Source: Massariosphaeria phaeospora
Taxonomy: Eukaryota > Ascomycota > Dothideomycetes > Pleosporales
DNA: 64,000 nucleotides
Reading direction: 5' to 3'
Assembly (NCBI GenBank): GCA_011032825.1
Contig: JAADJZ010000007.1
Location: forward strand, 1,116,001-1,180,000
In this document: one piece after another, positions 53,849-64,000 of the stretch
Layout of the letters: each line of letters starts with the position of its first letter
How positions within the stretch are numbered: the stretch's first letter is position 1
Made by a program: the position numbers and the translations under genes
The notes under the pieces: model-generated
Database searches by the model: none
Told to the model about the DNA's origin: nothing
The model's input: the letters and a program-made list of their open reading frames with translations, nothing else

Positions 53849-56800
53849 ATGGCCCTTCAACCACAGCACCGCCCGCCCGTCCCCGACGCCCCGCCCTCCG
53901 ACGCCGCCCCCTCGTCGCTCTTCGGTCTCCGGTCGCGCCGCCGCAGCTCGCTGCCCACGGTGCCAACAGACCTCCGCTCGAAGAAGCGCACGCCCAATAC
54001 CGTCCGCACCCAGACTGCGTCGCCTGAGGTCATCTCGTCCTTGATCGACTCGCTCTCCGCCATATCCGTCTCCGCGCACAACCACTTCGAGAACCTCCCC
54101 GTCACCCACGGCGCGAGTGCGTCCAGTCCCGCGAGCCCGACGCTCCAGACCCAGTTCGCCAGGGACTCGCTGATCTCGTACGACGGTAATGCCATCGACC
54201 AGACGTCGTACTACCAGGCGCTGCGCGACCAGAACACGCTGTACCCGGACGATGCGTGCGAGCCTCCTGTGATCCGCACCGCAAAACCGCCGTCCGGCCT
54301 GTCTCCGATCACGGCCCCTAAAAAGAAGGAGAAGGAACACTCGCTGAAGAGCTACATGGGAAGAAGCGGGGGAAGCTCGGCATCTATCCACTCGTGTCAT
54401 TCCGCGCGCTCGGGGAGTAGCTTTGGGGCCATTAGCATCGAGGCTGGCGTGCCACGGCAGGTGTCGAATGGCAGCAACAGGACGTCATCGGAGAGCTGGC
54501 GAAGCTCCAAAGGACACAGGAGTCTGATGTACATGAGTTCCCGGGAACGGCTACGGAGCAAAGATGCGGAGCGGAAGCGTACGACTATACAAGCCCCGGA
54601 GATTGCGGTGACATCCCCAGAGTTGGCACGGAAGCCTGTACCCCAGCATTATGTCTCTGAGGATGTAATCAAGGAGGAGCCCGCTGTGGCCGAGTCGTCG
54701 GCACAAGCCACCCAACGGCATTCAAGGAGAGGCGTCAGCCCGCTTCGCAACGGTGTCAACCTCTTAAATGGTGCTGATGGTGACAACCTGGCCGAGAAGG
54801 GCCTTATACCGCTTCGTGCATCATCCCTCAGGCACTCGGCGAGTCCGTCGCGGAAGGGGAGAAAAGGTCACAGTCGGCGGGGCAGCCGACATGACTCGTA
54901 CAAGACGAACACGGTTCCGGAAGAAGATGAAGAAGTGGATCCTGAGGTGCTGGCGAAAGAGAAGCTGCTCAAAGAACTGGAAGCCGAAGAGAACGATGTC
55001 GCCCATAGAATCCGCGAGCTTAAAAAGCAAAAGATGTTGCGCGATAAAACAGCCGGCAAGCTGCCTGTGGGCGTCAATGCAGGGGCTTCTTCAAGCGTCG
55101 CGCACGTTTCACCGGTTCAGACTGCTGAGCCCTCCCCGACCTCGAGTGTGTCAAGCCTGTCGGAAAAGCGAGTGCAGCATCCAGCGAAAGCGCACAAAGT
55201 CCTAGGGATTGCCATGTCGCCTGCACCGCCAGAACGGAGAGCGTCCCGCGAAAGAAGGCCAACAAAAGTCCACGAAACGCCAACGGCCAACGCGCATGGC
55301 CACACACGGACCAGAAGCCTCACCGTGAACGATGGGGAGGAGATTACCCCGCTACCGATCGACTACAACCTCGTTCTGCAGACACTTGAACAAGACACCC
55401 GACCCCCGTCTCCACTTAGCAGCAGCGCAACCTCCAGTAAAGGAACTGTTTCGAGCACCTCGCCGAGGCGCTCCAAATCGCTTGCGGTTGGTGGGCGTTC
55501 TGCAGTCGGCCGCAAAACCACGAGTTCGATAATCATGAGCGTACCCGCCGGACACAACCATGCCACAAGTACAACCTGTGGCGTTGCCAGTGACGGGTCG
55601 TTTCGATCGGCCAGCGAGGAGATCACGACTCGACATCGCTCGTTCAACATGGCATCACCCCCGCCTGCTTCTCACAGCCTCCAGCACAAGCCGACGCTCA
55701 AGAAAAAGCGCTGGTCGCACCCTGATTTACCAGCCAAGGCAGAGAAGTCGCACAACGACAAGATCGATGTCCACAATGCCGCCGCCGTTCAGGCCCCTCC
55801 GCAACCCGTCATTGAAGAACGGCCCGCCAGCGCCGAATCAATAGACGCCGACGTGGAAACCTACCTCAATGCACCGCGTCTGTCGCAGAAGATTCGCCAT
55901 CCACAAACCGGAAGAATTGTCTCGTTTTCCGAAGTGGGAGACCCCAATGGATTTGCCGTCTTTGTCTGTGTTGGAATGGGCCTCACGAGATATGTTATGG
56001 CCTTCTATGACCAGTTGGCTTTGACGTTGAAATTAAGGCTGATAACGCCTGACCGTCCTGGAATTGGAGGCAGTCAAGCTGATCCTAATGGGACTCCTCT
56101 TAGTTGGCCAGGTAAGCATTCACCCCTCGCAGTCAAAAACACTCACTGACGAGATTTTATCAGACGATGTCCTCGTGATCTGTCAGGCATTGAAAATTAC
56201 CAAGTTCTCACTCTTGGCCCATTCGGCAGGTGCCGTCTATGCGCTGGCTACTTCATTGAGAATGCCACAACACATTCGTGGACGAGTCCACTTGTTGGCC
56301 CCTTGGATCCCTCCGTCTCAAATGGCGCCGATTGGTATTAGCCAGGATCAACCACCGACGCAGCAACTCCCGCGATCTCAGCGCTTCCTCCGCGCCCTAC
56401 CGCCTTCGCTCCTCAAAGTCGCAAATTCTACTTTCCTAAGTGCTACCAGTGCTAGCTTGCAACGTACTGGACCAAAGACGTCACCCAAGACGCGGCGCAA
56501 AAGCACGGCCCCACAGCCATCGCCCCAGCGCCCTCAGTTCAAGGACACGCGGCGCGAATCGTTTATGCTCATGGACCAAATCTTGCCCACAGCGAGCTCC
56601 CTCTCGTTAGCAGCCGGCAACCCCGCGGACCCGAACTACGATCGCGCTCGCAGCATGAAAGAAGCCCTCACGCAAGCCGAGCGCGAGCGCCAGCACGAAT
56701 TCGACGCGCGGCTCACCTTCGCCATCTGGGACCGCGCGACCTCCAACGCCAACCCGGCAACTGACCTCATCGTCTGCCTCGAAACCAAGCAAACCATCGG

Positions 56801-57095
56801 CTTCCGCTACGAGGACATCAACCGCGCCGTCGTCATCCACCACGGCAGCAAGGACACGCGCGTCCCCGCCGACAACATCCGCTGGCTCGGCCGCCTGATG
56901 CGCAAGTGCGAGGTCCGCATCCTCGAAGGCGAGCAGCACGGCCTGATGGCTAGCGCGCAGGTCATGGGCAACGTCCTCACCGAAATGGCGAGCGACTGGG
57001 AGGACTGGACGGCTATTGTGCAGGGCAAGACGGCGGGCGCCGACAAGAGCGTTGCGCGCCGCCGCACGGCGGAACGGCTGCGCAGTGCGATCTGA
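53849..57095 (+). CDS. Alpha/beta hydrolase with long disordered N-terminus
   Basis: Two exons, 53849..56111 and 56164..57095, over a 52-bp intron (GTAAGC...TCAG) that joins LSWP to DDVLVICQAL; 1064 residues. The first about 680 residues are Ser/Arg/Pro-rich and disordered, with one coiled-coil-like segment (AKEKLLKELEAEENDVAHR). The hydrolase fold begins with IVSFSEVGDPNGFAVFVCVGMGLTRY and LITPDRPGIGGS. The nucleophile elbow is LLAHSAGAVYAL (Ser near residue 772, with Ala in place of the usual first Gly). Candidate acid KDTRVP (about 983) and catalytic His EGEQHGLMA (about 1010) follow. An insert of about 150 Ser/Thr/Arg residues separates cap and core. Substrate unknown; a lipid-linked or regulatory role is only a guess. 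It is conserved in filamentous ascomycetes. Confidence 0.88.
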
Positions 57096-58147
57096 TTGGG
57101 TTTTTTCTCTCTCTGACATTGAGACGGACTGCTTCGCCGTTGGCCGCGTGCGTTATCAACACGCCATTTTCTCTCTTTTCTTTGGCTCGTCGTTTTTGCG
57201 TTTTACTCCTTTAACGACACATCGCACCCGCACTGCGACGACGCCGACGACGCTTCCTTCCCCCGTTTTTTTTTGATGATGCGAACGAGCACCATTTGGA
57301 CACACGCATACGAACCCCCGCCCCCTCCTATCCTTCTCTCCTAATCTTGGTCGTTCTCGATTACAACCTCTTCTTTCTTGCCTTGCCCCACCCACGAAGT
57401 ACATCTTTTTAACTCTAATATCCCATTAGCCTTGCTTGAACCCTTTCTCCTAGTAATTTTTATTCCCCTCCCACTTCTTCTTCTTCTCTCCAGGGCTCTT
57501 CCCGCTTCACGTTTTCTCGGGCTTGGCTTTCCTATCCCCTTTAGTAATTTGCCGATATACCCCCAGGTTGATTTGTTCGATTTCTCGGATTGTTTGGTTG
57601 CTGTGCATTGTTGGTTGGTTGGTTGGTTGGTTTTTGCGCGACTAGTAGTTGGTGGTCAGACAAAACGTGTTTACTTACTTTTGAGTCGGTTCCGTCTCTT
57701 CAGTGTGGATGGAACGCGCTTTGGTGGGGTGGTTTGGTCTGACGGACGTGGAATGCATACTGTGCGTGTATATGTGGGGGTTGCACCTGTTTCGATTTGT
57801 TGTGTGGGAGGCGACGGTAGTTGCATAGAAGCGTAATGCGGCGCTAATGTCTACATTTATTGTAATCCGGATCGAGATAACGACTAGAGTGTGGCAGGGC
57901 GTGGCAGCCAAAGTAAATAAAACGGTTTCCGTATTTCTATGGACGGACAGTGAGCCGTAAATTAAATCAATCAATCAATCAGACGTATTGTTCAACGACG
58001 CAGGTTTCACGTTAAGTAATGGTAGATGCAGGGTACAACGTTGATCATTTCAGGCATCCAGTGTGCCCTTTATGCCCATGCAAACGCCCCCAATGCAAAT
58101 GGTATCATAGATCGAGCCTCCGTCCTCCTCCACACTCTCTGACACGA
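57096..58147. other. 1-kb convergent intergenic region
   Basis: 3' flanks of the hydrolase and RTA1-like genes. It holds CT-rich tracts, a TTGG tandem run (57608-57632) and an AATC run (57962-57980). The 152-codon frame at 57378-57836 is low complexity and without motif. Confidence 0.5.
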
Positions 58148-59240
58148 TCATACTCTCATGCCAACACCGCCCCTTGGGAAGTCTTGCGGCCTGTACTCCC
58201 GCAGCTCAGTATTGGATATCACACTAGGTAGCCGTATCTCGTCCTTCTGCTGGATCGCAATACTTTTATCGAGAGTCAAGCCGGTATAAGTCCTGGGCAG
58301 ATACATTCCTGGATGGAACGCGGCAAAGACCAACAGCGTAATGAGGATGGGGAGCGCGTCGAAAAACCAGAAACACCATTCGTGGGACTGCAGGTACAAA
58401 AGGCCGCTACCTTTGTCCTGTGGGATCTCCATAGTACGGTAGATGGCTCGGACGGTGATGAGCCCTGCCGCAATGTTGATCATCCACGATAGCTTCCGCC
58501 ACAGTTTCCAATCGCCCAGATCGTCGGCGCGCCAAGTACGACTTATGAGGAAGTAGCGCACTGCGATGACAGCGAAGGAAGCGAAGCAGCTCATCTGAAG
58601 TATCAGGCCTAGAACCAGGATGGTGCGGCCCGCTACCACTTTCTTTTCCGACGACTCTATGCTGCGATCCCGGCTACTGTCGTGGTCGTATGCCCGCGAT
58701 ATCTGCGTTGCGCCAACAAGTTGGATGACGAACGAGAAAAGATCGAATGTTACGAACGTCGGTGTGATCCAGCGTGGGAAGCACCAGAGGTGCTTGAATG
58801 AGAGCGCATGTGTTGGACATGAGAACCACACCACACGGCTGAAGGCCGTATAACATGCGGCGGCGAGAAAGGAGGGTGCGAGGAGAATCATTAGGAAGGC
58901 GATGAGAAAGGGTATATCCTTCCGTTCATCTGTAGCGGAGATGGCGCGGCAGACGAATCCTATTGTTTCCATGCCCACGCCAATTATTGCAGCCCAGAAA
59001 AACCATGATCGATAGCGGCAGTATTGGTATATAAAGAGGGCGGAGATGAGGGGGAAGATGACGGCGCCGACGATGGCGAGGGGAATGGAGGGGTCGTAGA
59101 TGTACGGGTTAATGACACCGTTTGCTGGGGTGGATGTAAGCTACTGGTCTTGATGAGAAGGGAAAACAGCGCGACTTACTCAAATTGGCTGGGCCCCGTT
59201 TAGAGACTTCTCCATGTGATAGCCAGAGAGCACCGCTCAT
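58148..59240 (-). CDS. RTA1-like integral membrane protein
   Basis: Seven-span protein of the fungal RTA1/RTM1/Rsb1 family (lipid-translocating or stress-resistance membrane proteins). Exons 59240..59180 and 59124..58148 flank a 55-bp intron (GTAAGT...CCAG); the join gives MSGALWLSHG...PANLTNGVINPYIYDPS and 345 residues. A second ATG frame in exon 1 runs into a stop and was rejected. Family marks: PLISALFIYQYCRYRSWFFW, GMETIGFVCRAIS, LLAPSFLAAACYTAFSRVV, FVTFDLFSFVIQLVGA and HEWCFWFFDALPILI. Spans are evenly spaced and the C-terminal tail is polar. Direction and substrate of transport are not known for most members. Confidence 0.92.
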
Positions 59241-60860
59241 ATTGGCGCGCCCGGGTTCTAGGTGACGTCGTGGAGCGCCTCGCTAGAGACGGGTTGTGAG
59301 CGCGATGGCACTACCATCCACGCCAGCGAACAAGAACATACCTCCCTGAGAGAGGAAAGGAACGAGTATGTAACAGGACCTAAGCATAGCTGGGGACCGG
59401 TGGGCGGAAGTGTTTTACTTATGTTCGCAGGCGCTAAGAAAACAAGATGCTTGGCGACGGCGGAGTCGCTCAGCCAGGATGCCCAAGCTGCCGCTTTCCG
59501 CTGGTCAAGGAAACCCCAAGACCTATGGCAGAACTGGGAAACCAACCGGGTCGGACAGACGCAAGCAATAGTTAGCGCACGCGGTATAGATTGGTTGCGA
59601 GAGGCAAGCCGGGTTACACTCGTGCTATTGCCTGTGCAGCAATTGAGCACCACGCCGGCCAGCACAGCGCGCCAGCTCTTTCTGTGTGCGGAAACAGACC
59701 CAGAATAGCGTCACGTGTGTATCGGCGGGCGCTGGGCGGGCGCTGGGCACGGTGATAGAGGCCTTGGTGATTCGCAGACCTGAGTTGCTGCGAAGCGGTG
59801 TTGGGTGCTGGGCGGACCGCCGCCAAGGTCATGGCGCAACGGAATACGCAAGGCAGTCATTGGCGCTGCCCCCGGAGGACTCTTGGGAGGCTCGACGCTG
59901 CCATTCAAGGGCGGAGGTTTGGCATGGGTCGTGGATGTGACGGCCTCGGTGAGAGGGGCGGAGGACACCCGAGACGTTTGGCACCCAAGAGCGAGCTTGG
60001 TTGAGAGGCATTTCTTTCATACGTGTCTCTTGGCCGCCAGCGGTGAGCGGGTTGCGTGACCCACCGGCCGGCTGGTGGTTGAATGAATTTCGTTGACCCG
60101 CGGTACAGACACGACAATCAGAAGCAAGACGAGAGGTTGAAGAGCGTCGGAGCAGCGTGTGAGCTGTTATTGATCTAGAGACGCTAACCAGGGTGAGTAA
60201 GCGTCGTGTAAGTAGTCGCAGCGCAACAGCTCAAGCTGGAGCCCTATCTCTGCTGCCCAGGTCTACTCCACACGCACAGGTTATCTACAGCAGATATACG
60301 GAGTACTGTGATGTGACTGCACAAACCATGTAACACAAGCCCAACTAGCAAGAGACCATGTTTCCAGGACTTTGGCCTCCAAGTTCGCTAGAATGTATAC
60401 CTCTTATGTCTTCACAGCTATCGACTCATGGTAGATTCACTCGCTGGAAGACTCATTTCAACACCTGGTGAAAGCCTAGCTAGTTTTTACTCAAGCTGTT
60501 GCATTGATCTGAAGCTCTGCATCTTTCCAGCTTTACCATCCGCACCAGCCCGACAAGCTGGGTTGCAACTTCCCCAAATATACTCTGTATACCAAAAAGC
60601 TGCCAACAGACACTTTCAATGTACTCCGTATCTACTCCACGATGCTCCGACAGTCTAGATTGAGTTTCTTGACAACCACACCTCGTCCTACAGCTAACTC
60701 GACATCCAAACCGGAAAAGATACCGCTGGAAGCATCACGTGATCGAGCTAGCGCGTCGCCGATCGCGTCGGCCGTTTCGACGCGTGCGCCTTTCACGCCG
60801 CCGCCGTCGCAACGTTCGACAACAACTCTCTCTTCCTCTCCCTCTCCCTCTCCTTCTACC
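59241..60860. other. 1.6-kb divergent intergenic region
   Basis: Between RTA1-like (minus) and RAD18 (plus). Frames at 59258-59708 and 59711-60059 overlap on several strands and have no motifs. TACGGAGTA (60297-60305) and TACTCCGTA (60622-60630) lie upstream of RAD18. An in-frame ATG at 60642 could extend RAD18 by 73 residues. Confidence 0.5.
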
Positions 60861-62308
60861 ATGGAATCGCCTTTCGACAGCATCTCCGACTCCACTGATT
60901 GGGCACCGACGTCCCTCCCTACGTTCGAACCCCTGGAAGCAGCCTTGCGGTGCGAAGTCTGCAAAGAGTTCTACGCGAGTCCCGTCATCACGTCCTGCTC
61001 GCATACCTTCTGCTCGATATGTATACGGAGATGCATTTCAGTCGATGGGAAATGTCCCGCGTGCAAGACGGCGGCCCAGGCCGACAAGCTGGTGCCCAAT
61101 ATTGCCGTACGCGAGATCGTAGACAGGTTTCAGAAGGCGCGGCCGAAGGCGCTGGAGCTGGCGAAGGCGGACAAAGCCGACCTACCGGAAAGTAGTCCCC
61201 AAAGGAAGAGAAAGCTGGACGATACGGATATCGAGGACGGCGAGCCGGTCAGGCAGACAAGGTCGCGGCAAACGCGAGGCCGCAGCCGCCGTAACGACGG
61301 GGAAGAGGAAATGCGTATCGAAGTACCGGACAGCGACGATGGTGGCGACGAGGAGTTTCTTCTACCCGGCACTGTCAAATGTCCTATTTGCAGAGCGCCC
61401 ATGATGGAGGCACAAGTCTTCAATCATTTGAACGACTGTCCGGGAGAGCAAGCAAAGTCTCAGGGGCGCCGGAACACACGATCCAGGTACATGGCTACAG
61501 TCCACGCGACCGGCTGAAAGGATGCTGATGACGACATAGTGCCAAGCCTGCGTTCTCGCATCCTCTACAAAATCGGCCCAAAGCCGACGTACCCGCACCC
61601 ACACGTCTACCCGGAATCAACTACAGTATATTAAAGGATAATGCGCTCAGGAAAAAGTTGAACGACTTAGGGATACCAACTTGGGGGCCGAAGGGACTAC
61701 TCATAAGAAGACATACTGAGTGGATGCACCTCTGGAACTCTAATTGCGACTCTTCAGAGAACCAGAAGTCGAAGAGCCAGCTGTTGAAAGAGTTGAATGT
61801 TTGGGAGACAACGCAGGGCGGCCTATCCAACCCTAAAGAATCCCACGTCATGAGGAAAGACTTCGACGCCGATTCTCATGCGAGTACGCACAAGAGCCAG
61901 TTCGATGATCTCATAGCAAATGCGAGGAAGAAAAGGGGTGCGCCTAAGGAGGAGGAGAAGACAGCAGAGCCACATCTTGACCAGCCGGGTCAGAATGTTA
62001 TAAACGACGACGCTGAGCCCCCATCAAGCCCGCAAGTAGCATGTCCTTACGAAGGCAACGAAACCGCGCTGGCAAGCATTCGAGCAAAAGTAGAGGAAGC
62101 AAACCGCACAGGCACCGCTTTACCATCACTTGAGCGGCAGACACCCGCCACGAGCACAAGCATGACTTCCGCTAGCGGACCCTCGAAGCCAGAATCTGCA
62201 GAGCCCACTGGTATCACAAATCCCTTCGGTTCGCCATCCAGGAAGCTGCCCATGTTCAGTTTGCCAGCGGAACCTATCGTGGATGTCGACTCGAACACGG
62301 CACAATAA
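60861..62308 (+). CDS. RAD18: Postreplication repair E3 ubiquitin ligase Rad18
   Basis: With Rad6 it monoubiquitinates PCNA at stalled forks. Exons 60861..61486 and 61540..62308 over a 53-bp intron (GTACAT...ATAG); 464 residues. The start at 60861 (ACCATGG context, MESPFDSISDSTDW) matches the family. C3HC4 RING at about 32-75: CEVCKEFYASPV, CSHTFCSICIRRC, CPACK. The Rad18-type UBZ zinc finger CPICRAPMMEAQVFNHLNDC lies at about 174-193. After the intron comes a SAP domain (LPGINYSILKDNALRKKLND, then LGIPTWGPKGLLIRRH), which contacts DNA. A Rad6-binding region should follow (about 280-330). The intron is essential, because the two visible open frames alone would look like two genes. Confidence 0.95.
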
Positions 62309-62996
62309 CACTATGCTTCGCCTTTCCGAACATATTTATGATGAACTACCTTCTACCAGTAGCATGTTTTGGTACTGTTATCCGTGTGTACTCTGTGCTC
62401 TATGCGTCAAACGTGATGACTTGTGTTCTGCGCTCAAGGACTCTGTCTATGGCTGTTGAGCTTGCTCGCTGCGCGTACCAAAAACCTAAGGGAGTACACC
62501 ATATTCAATATGAACATACTAATATTGATCTTGCAGTCGTTCCTCTCAATGTTCGTATCATATCCGCATTTACTCTTTCGAATATTCTCTTTCGAATATT
62601 AGTGGGTCGGCTCATGCCAACCTCCCAGTCTTCATCCTCTCACGTACCAAGGCATAGTAATCACTGTGGAGCCCAGCGCTTGAACCAGGGCTTTCACTCA
62701 TTCACAATAAAGTTTTCCACCATCAGATTGCCCCTTGGTTACATATATCACCACCGCCACCTTTGTTTTCCGCTTTCCTCACTTTTCCCACGCGATCGTG
62801 GGCGCCAATAGCCCAACCGAACATTCTACTGACCCACGGTAACGTTTTCCACAGTCAGTCTGCCCCTTTATTAGTTGTCTCAGCGCCACCTGTGTTTGTG
62901 TTCCCACAGCCTTTTCTCTCTCTATCCTTTGCCTCGATCTCATCGACACTATCTTTGACGGGAAACATCTCGGTAACCAACTACTGTACACTCACT
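62309..62996. other. Intergenic with imperfect direct repeat
   Basis: Promoter region of the gene at the right edge. Two copies of a roughly 60-bp stretch share GTTTTCCAC, TCAG, TGCCCCTT and CGCCACCT (from about 62711 and 62849). A 14-bp direct repeat CTCTTTCGAATATT occurs at 62573-62601. The 157-codon frame at 62338-62811 has no motif. Confidence 0.5.
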
Positions 62997-64000
62997 ATGG
63001 CGCCCACGCCCATCCCATTAGAGAATACCACCGTCGTCGACGAACTCGCTCACCTCGAACCTACAGCAGTGACGCCGCCAACGGAACCCTCGCCGACGAC
63101 GGCTGCTCGTCGCGACCACGACTCCTCGCATCTGCACGGCCGAGCAGTCCGCCGCAAACCTCTCCCCGATTCCGCATCACCAGCAATCATTCCGCTCGTA
63201 ACCACTGCTAGTCCTGTCGGCCCCGCCTATCATTATGGTTCCATCGCCGCGGGGCTGCACGACGCTCCAGATGCAGTTTCGGACTGGCCCTTAGCCAACG
63301 GCACATCACTACCACCACCACGGTCGTCTTCGCCGCCCATCCCGCGCATCCAGTCGCCCACTGACACGATCATCTCCGTCTCGCCGTCGGTGCTCAGCGC
63401 CATCGACCGCGACGGCCTGCCGGATGTCTTCGAGCTTAACACGGCGCGGCCTGTGGCGTATGTGCCGGTGCCGCTGCACATCATCGAAGACGCGACGCGC
63501 GGCGTCAGACGCGACTATAGTCTCAGGGTGCGCGAGCTGAGTCCGGCGAGCAGCACGGCTTCTGTCAATCATCATCATCAGCAACAGCAACAGCAGCAGC
63601 AATCAGGTACCATGACGCGCAGCCACAGCCTGCGCCAACAGAGCAGTCCTGCAGCCGCATCTTCCTCGCACTCGACTCCTATCCGCCGCGGCTTTTCGCT
63701 CAAGCGCAATGCCATGCCCCCGCACGACACAACCCCGACCCTCATCCACGCGCTCTCTGCATCGTCCCCACACCACCCCTCCGGCGACTCCCTCCCGTTC
63801 CGCGATCAGCCCAGCCCGAGTGGAAGCGACTCCTCCGCCACCGCAGGGCCCAGCGGCACCTACGCACAAGCCCGGTCACGGCCACGAGCGCGTACGTCTC
63901 CCGACCGCAGCACGAGCAGCGGGTCGCTGGCCTCGCGCTCCAGCGCGCAGCAGCAGCAGCAGCAGCACGGCTCAGACGCGTCGTTCGCGCACTGGAATGG
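62997..64000 (+). CDS. Partial gene, disordered polyQ-containing protein
   Basis: Open from ATG 62997 (MAPTPIPLENTTVV) to the window edge, at least 334 codons with no stop, so the 3' part is missing. The visible protein is Ser/Pro/Arg/Gln-rich and mostly disordered. One more ordered piece is VFELNTARPVAYVPVPLHIIEDATRG. It contains a His-Gln tract (NHHHQQQQQQQQ, about 63568-63602) and a second Gln run (CAG codons, 63946-63966). I do not recognise the family from this part. GC-rich coding composition and lack of stops on one frame support it as real. Confidence 0.75.
   Translation, partial: MAPTPIPLENTTVVDELAHLEPTAVTPPTEPSPTTAARRDHDSSHLHGRAVRRKPLPDSASPAIIPLVTTASPVGPAYHYGSIAAGLHDAPDAVSDWPLANGTSLPPPRSSSPPIPRIQSPTDTIISVSPSVLSAIDRDGLPDVFELNTARPVAYVPVPLHIIEDATRGVRRDYSLRVRELSPASSTASVNHHHQQQQQQQQSGTMTRSHSLRQQSSPAAASSSHSTPIRRGFSLKRNAMPPHDTTPTLIHALSASSPHHPSGDSLPFRDQPSPSGSDSSATAGPSGTYAQARSRPRARTSPDRSTSSGSLASRSSAQQQQQQHGSDASFAHWN

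Noticed and set aside
59262..59708. 148-codon frame upstream of RTA1-like gene
   Set aside because: Antisense frame of similar length and no family motifs; lies in a divergent promoter region.
61658..62308. Separate small gene after Rad18
   Set aside because: It carries the Rad18 SAP domain and splices in phase to the RING/UBZ exon.

Overview
The window looks like nuclear DNA of a filamentous ascomycete (Pezizomycotina, probably a dothideomycete). The genes are split by short introns of about 45-60 bp with GT...AG ends. NLR-like and HET-domain genes are present, and transposon relics carry CpA-to-TpA stop codons of the type left by repeat-induced point mutation (RIP). I give no species name. 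No tRNA, rRNA or CRISPR array was found.

Region 1 (about 1-20 kb) is an accessory, self/non-self recognition island. It starts with an NLR-like gene (2108-7161): alpha/beta-hydrolase (SesB-like) domain, NB-ARC ATPase, then 18 nearly identical 42-residue TPR units. That gene lies between two arms of a diverged inverted repeat (about 336-1798 and 7257-8424). Next comes a HET-domain gene (8452-10409). Then two pogo/Fot-like DNA transposons sit back to back, sharing one TA target dinucleotide (10612-12712 and 12715-14545); one has a single premature stop, the other eight. After them is a divergent pair: a six-span membrane protein (14615-15826, minus) and a large HET-like protein with a Thr-Pro repeat and a membrane tail (16352-19783, plus).

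Region 2 (about 20-64 kb) is ordinary gene-dense core genome. In order: a single-pass membrane protein; a PYQ-rich glycine-zipper protein; an AA9 lytic polysaccharide monooxygenase; a GPI-anchored cupredoxin; ribosomal protein eL22; a berberine-bridge-type FAD oxidoreductase; a PEP mutase/isocitrate lyase superfamily enzyme; an unknown conserved protein; deoxyhypusine hydroxylase; RNA polymerase I subunit Rpa12; the cohesin loader Scc2/Mis4; the phosphoinositide phosphatase Fig4; a Dal5-type MFS transporter; a small TA-flanked MITE; a long alpha/beta hydrolase; an RTA1-like membrane protein; the postreplication-repair ubiquitin ligase Rad18; and the 5' part of a polyQ-containing gene running off the right edge.

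The core genes do not form a pathway; they are independent housekeeping or secreted functions. Exon joins were worked out by hand from splice signals, reading frame and family motifs. The least certain are the first two exons of the NLR gene. The most interesting parts are the repeat-armed NLR with its TPR barcode, the divergent HET-like/membrane pair, and the tandem transposon insertion at a 20-bp palindrome.
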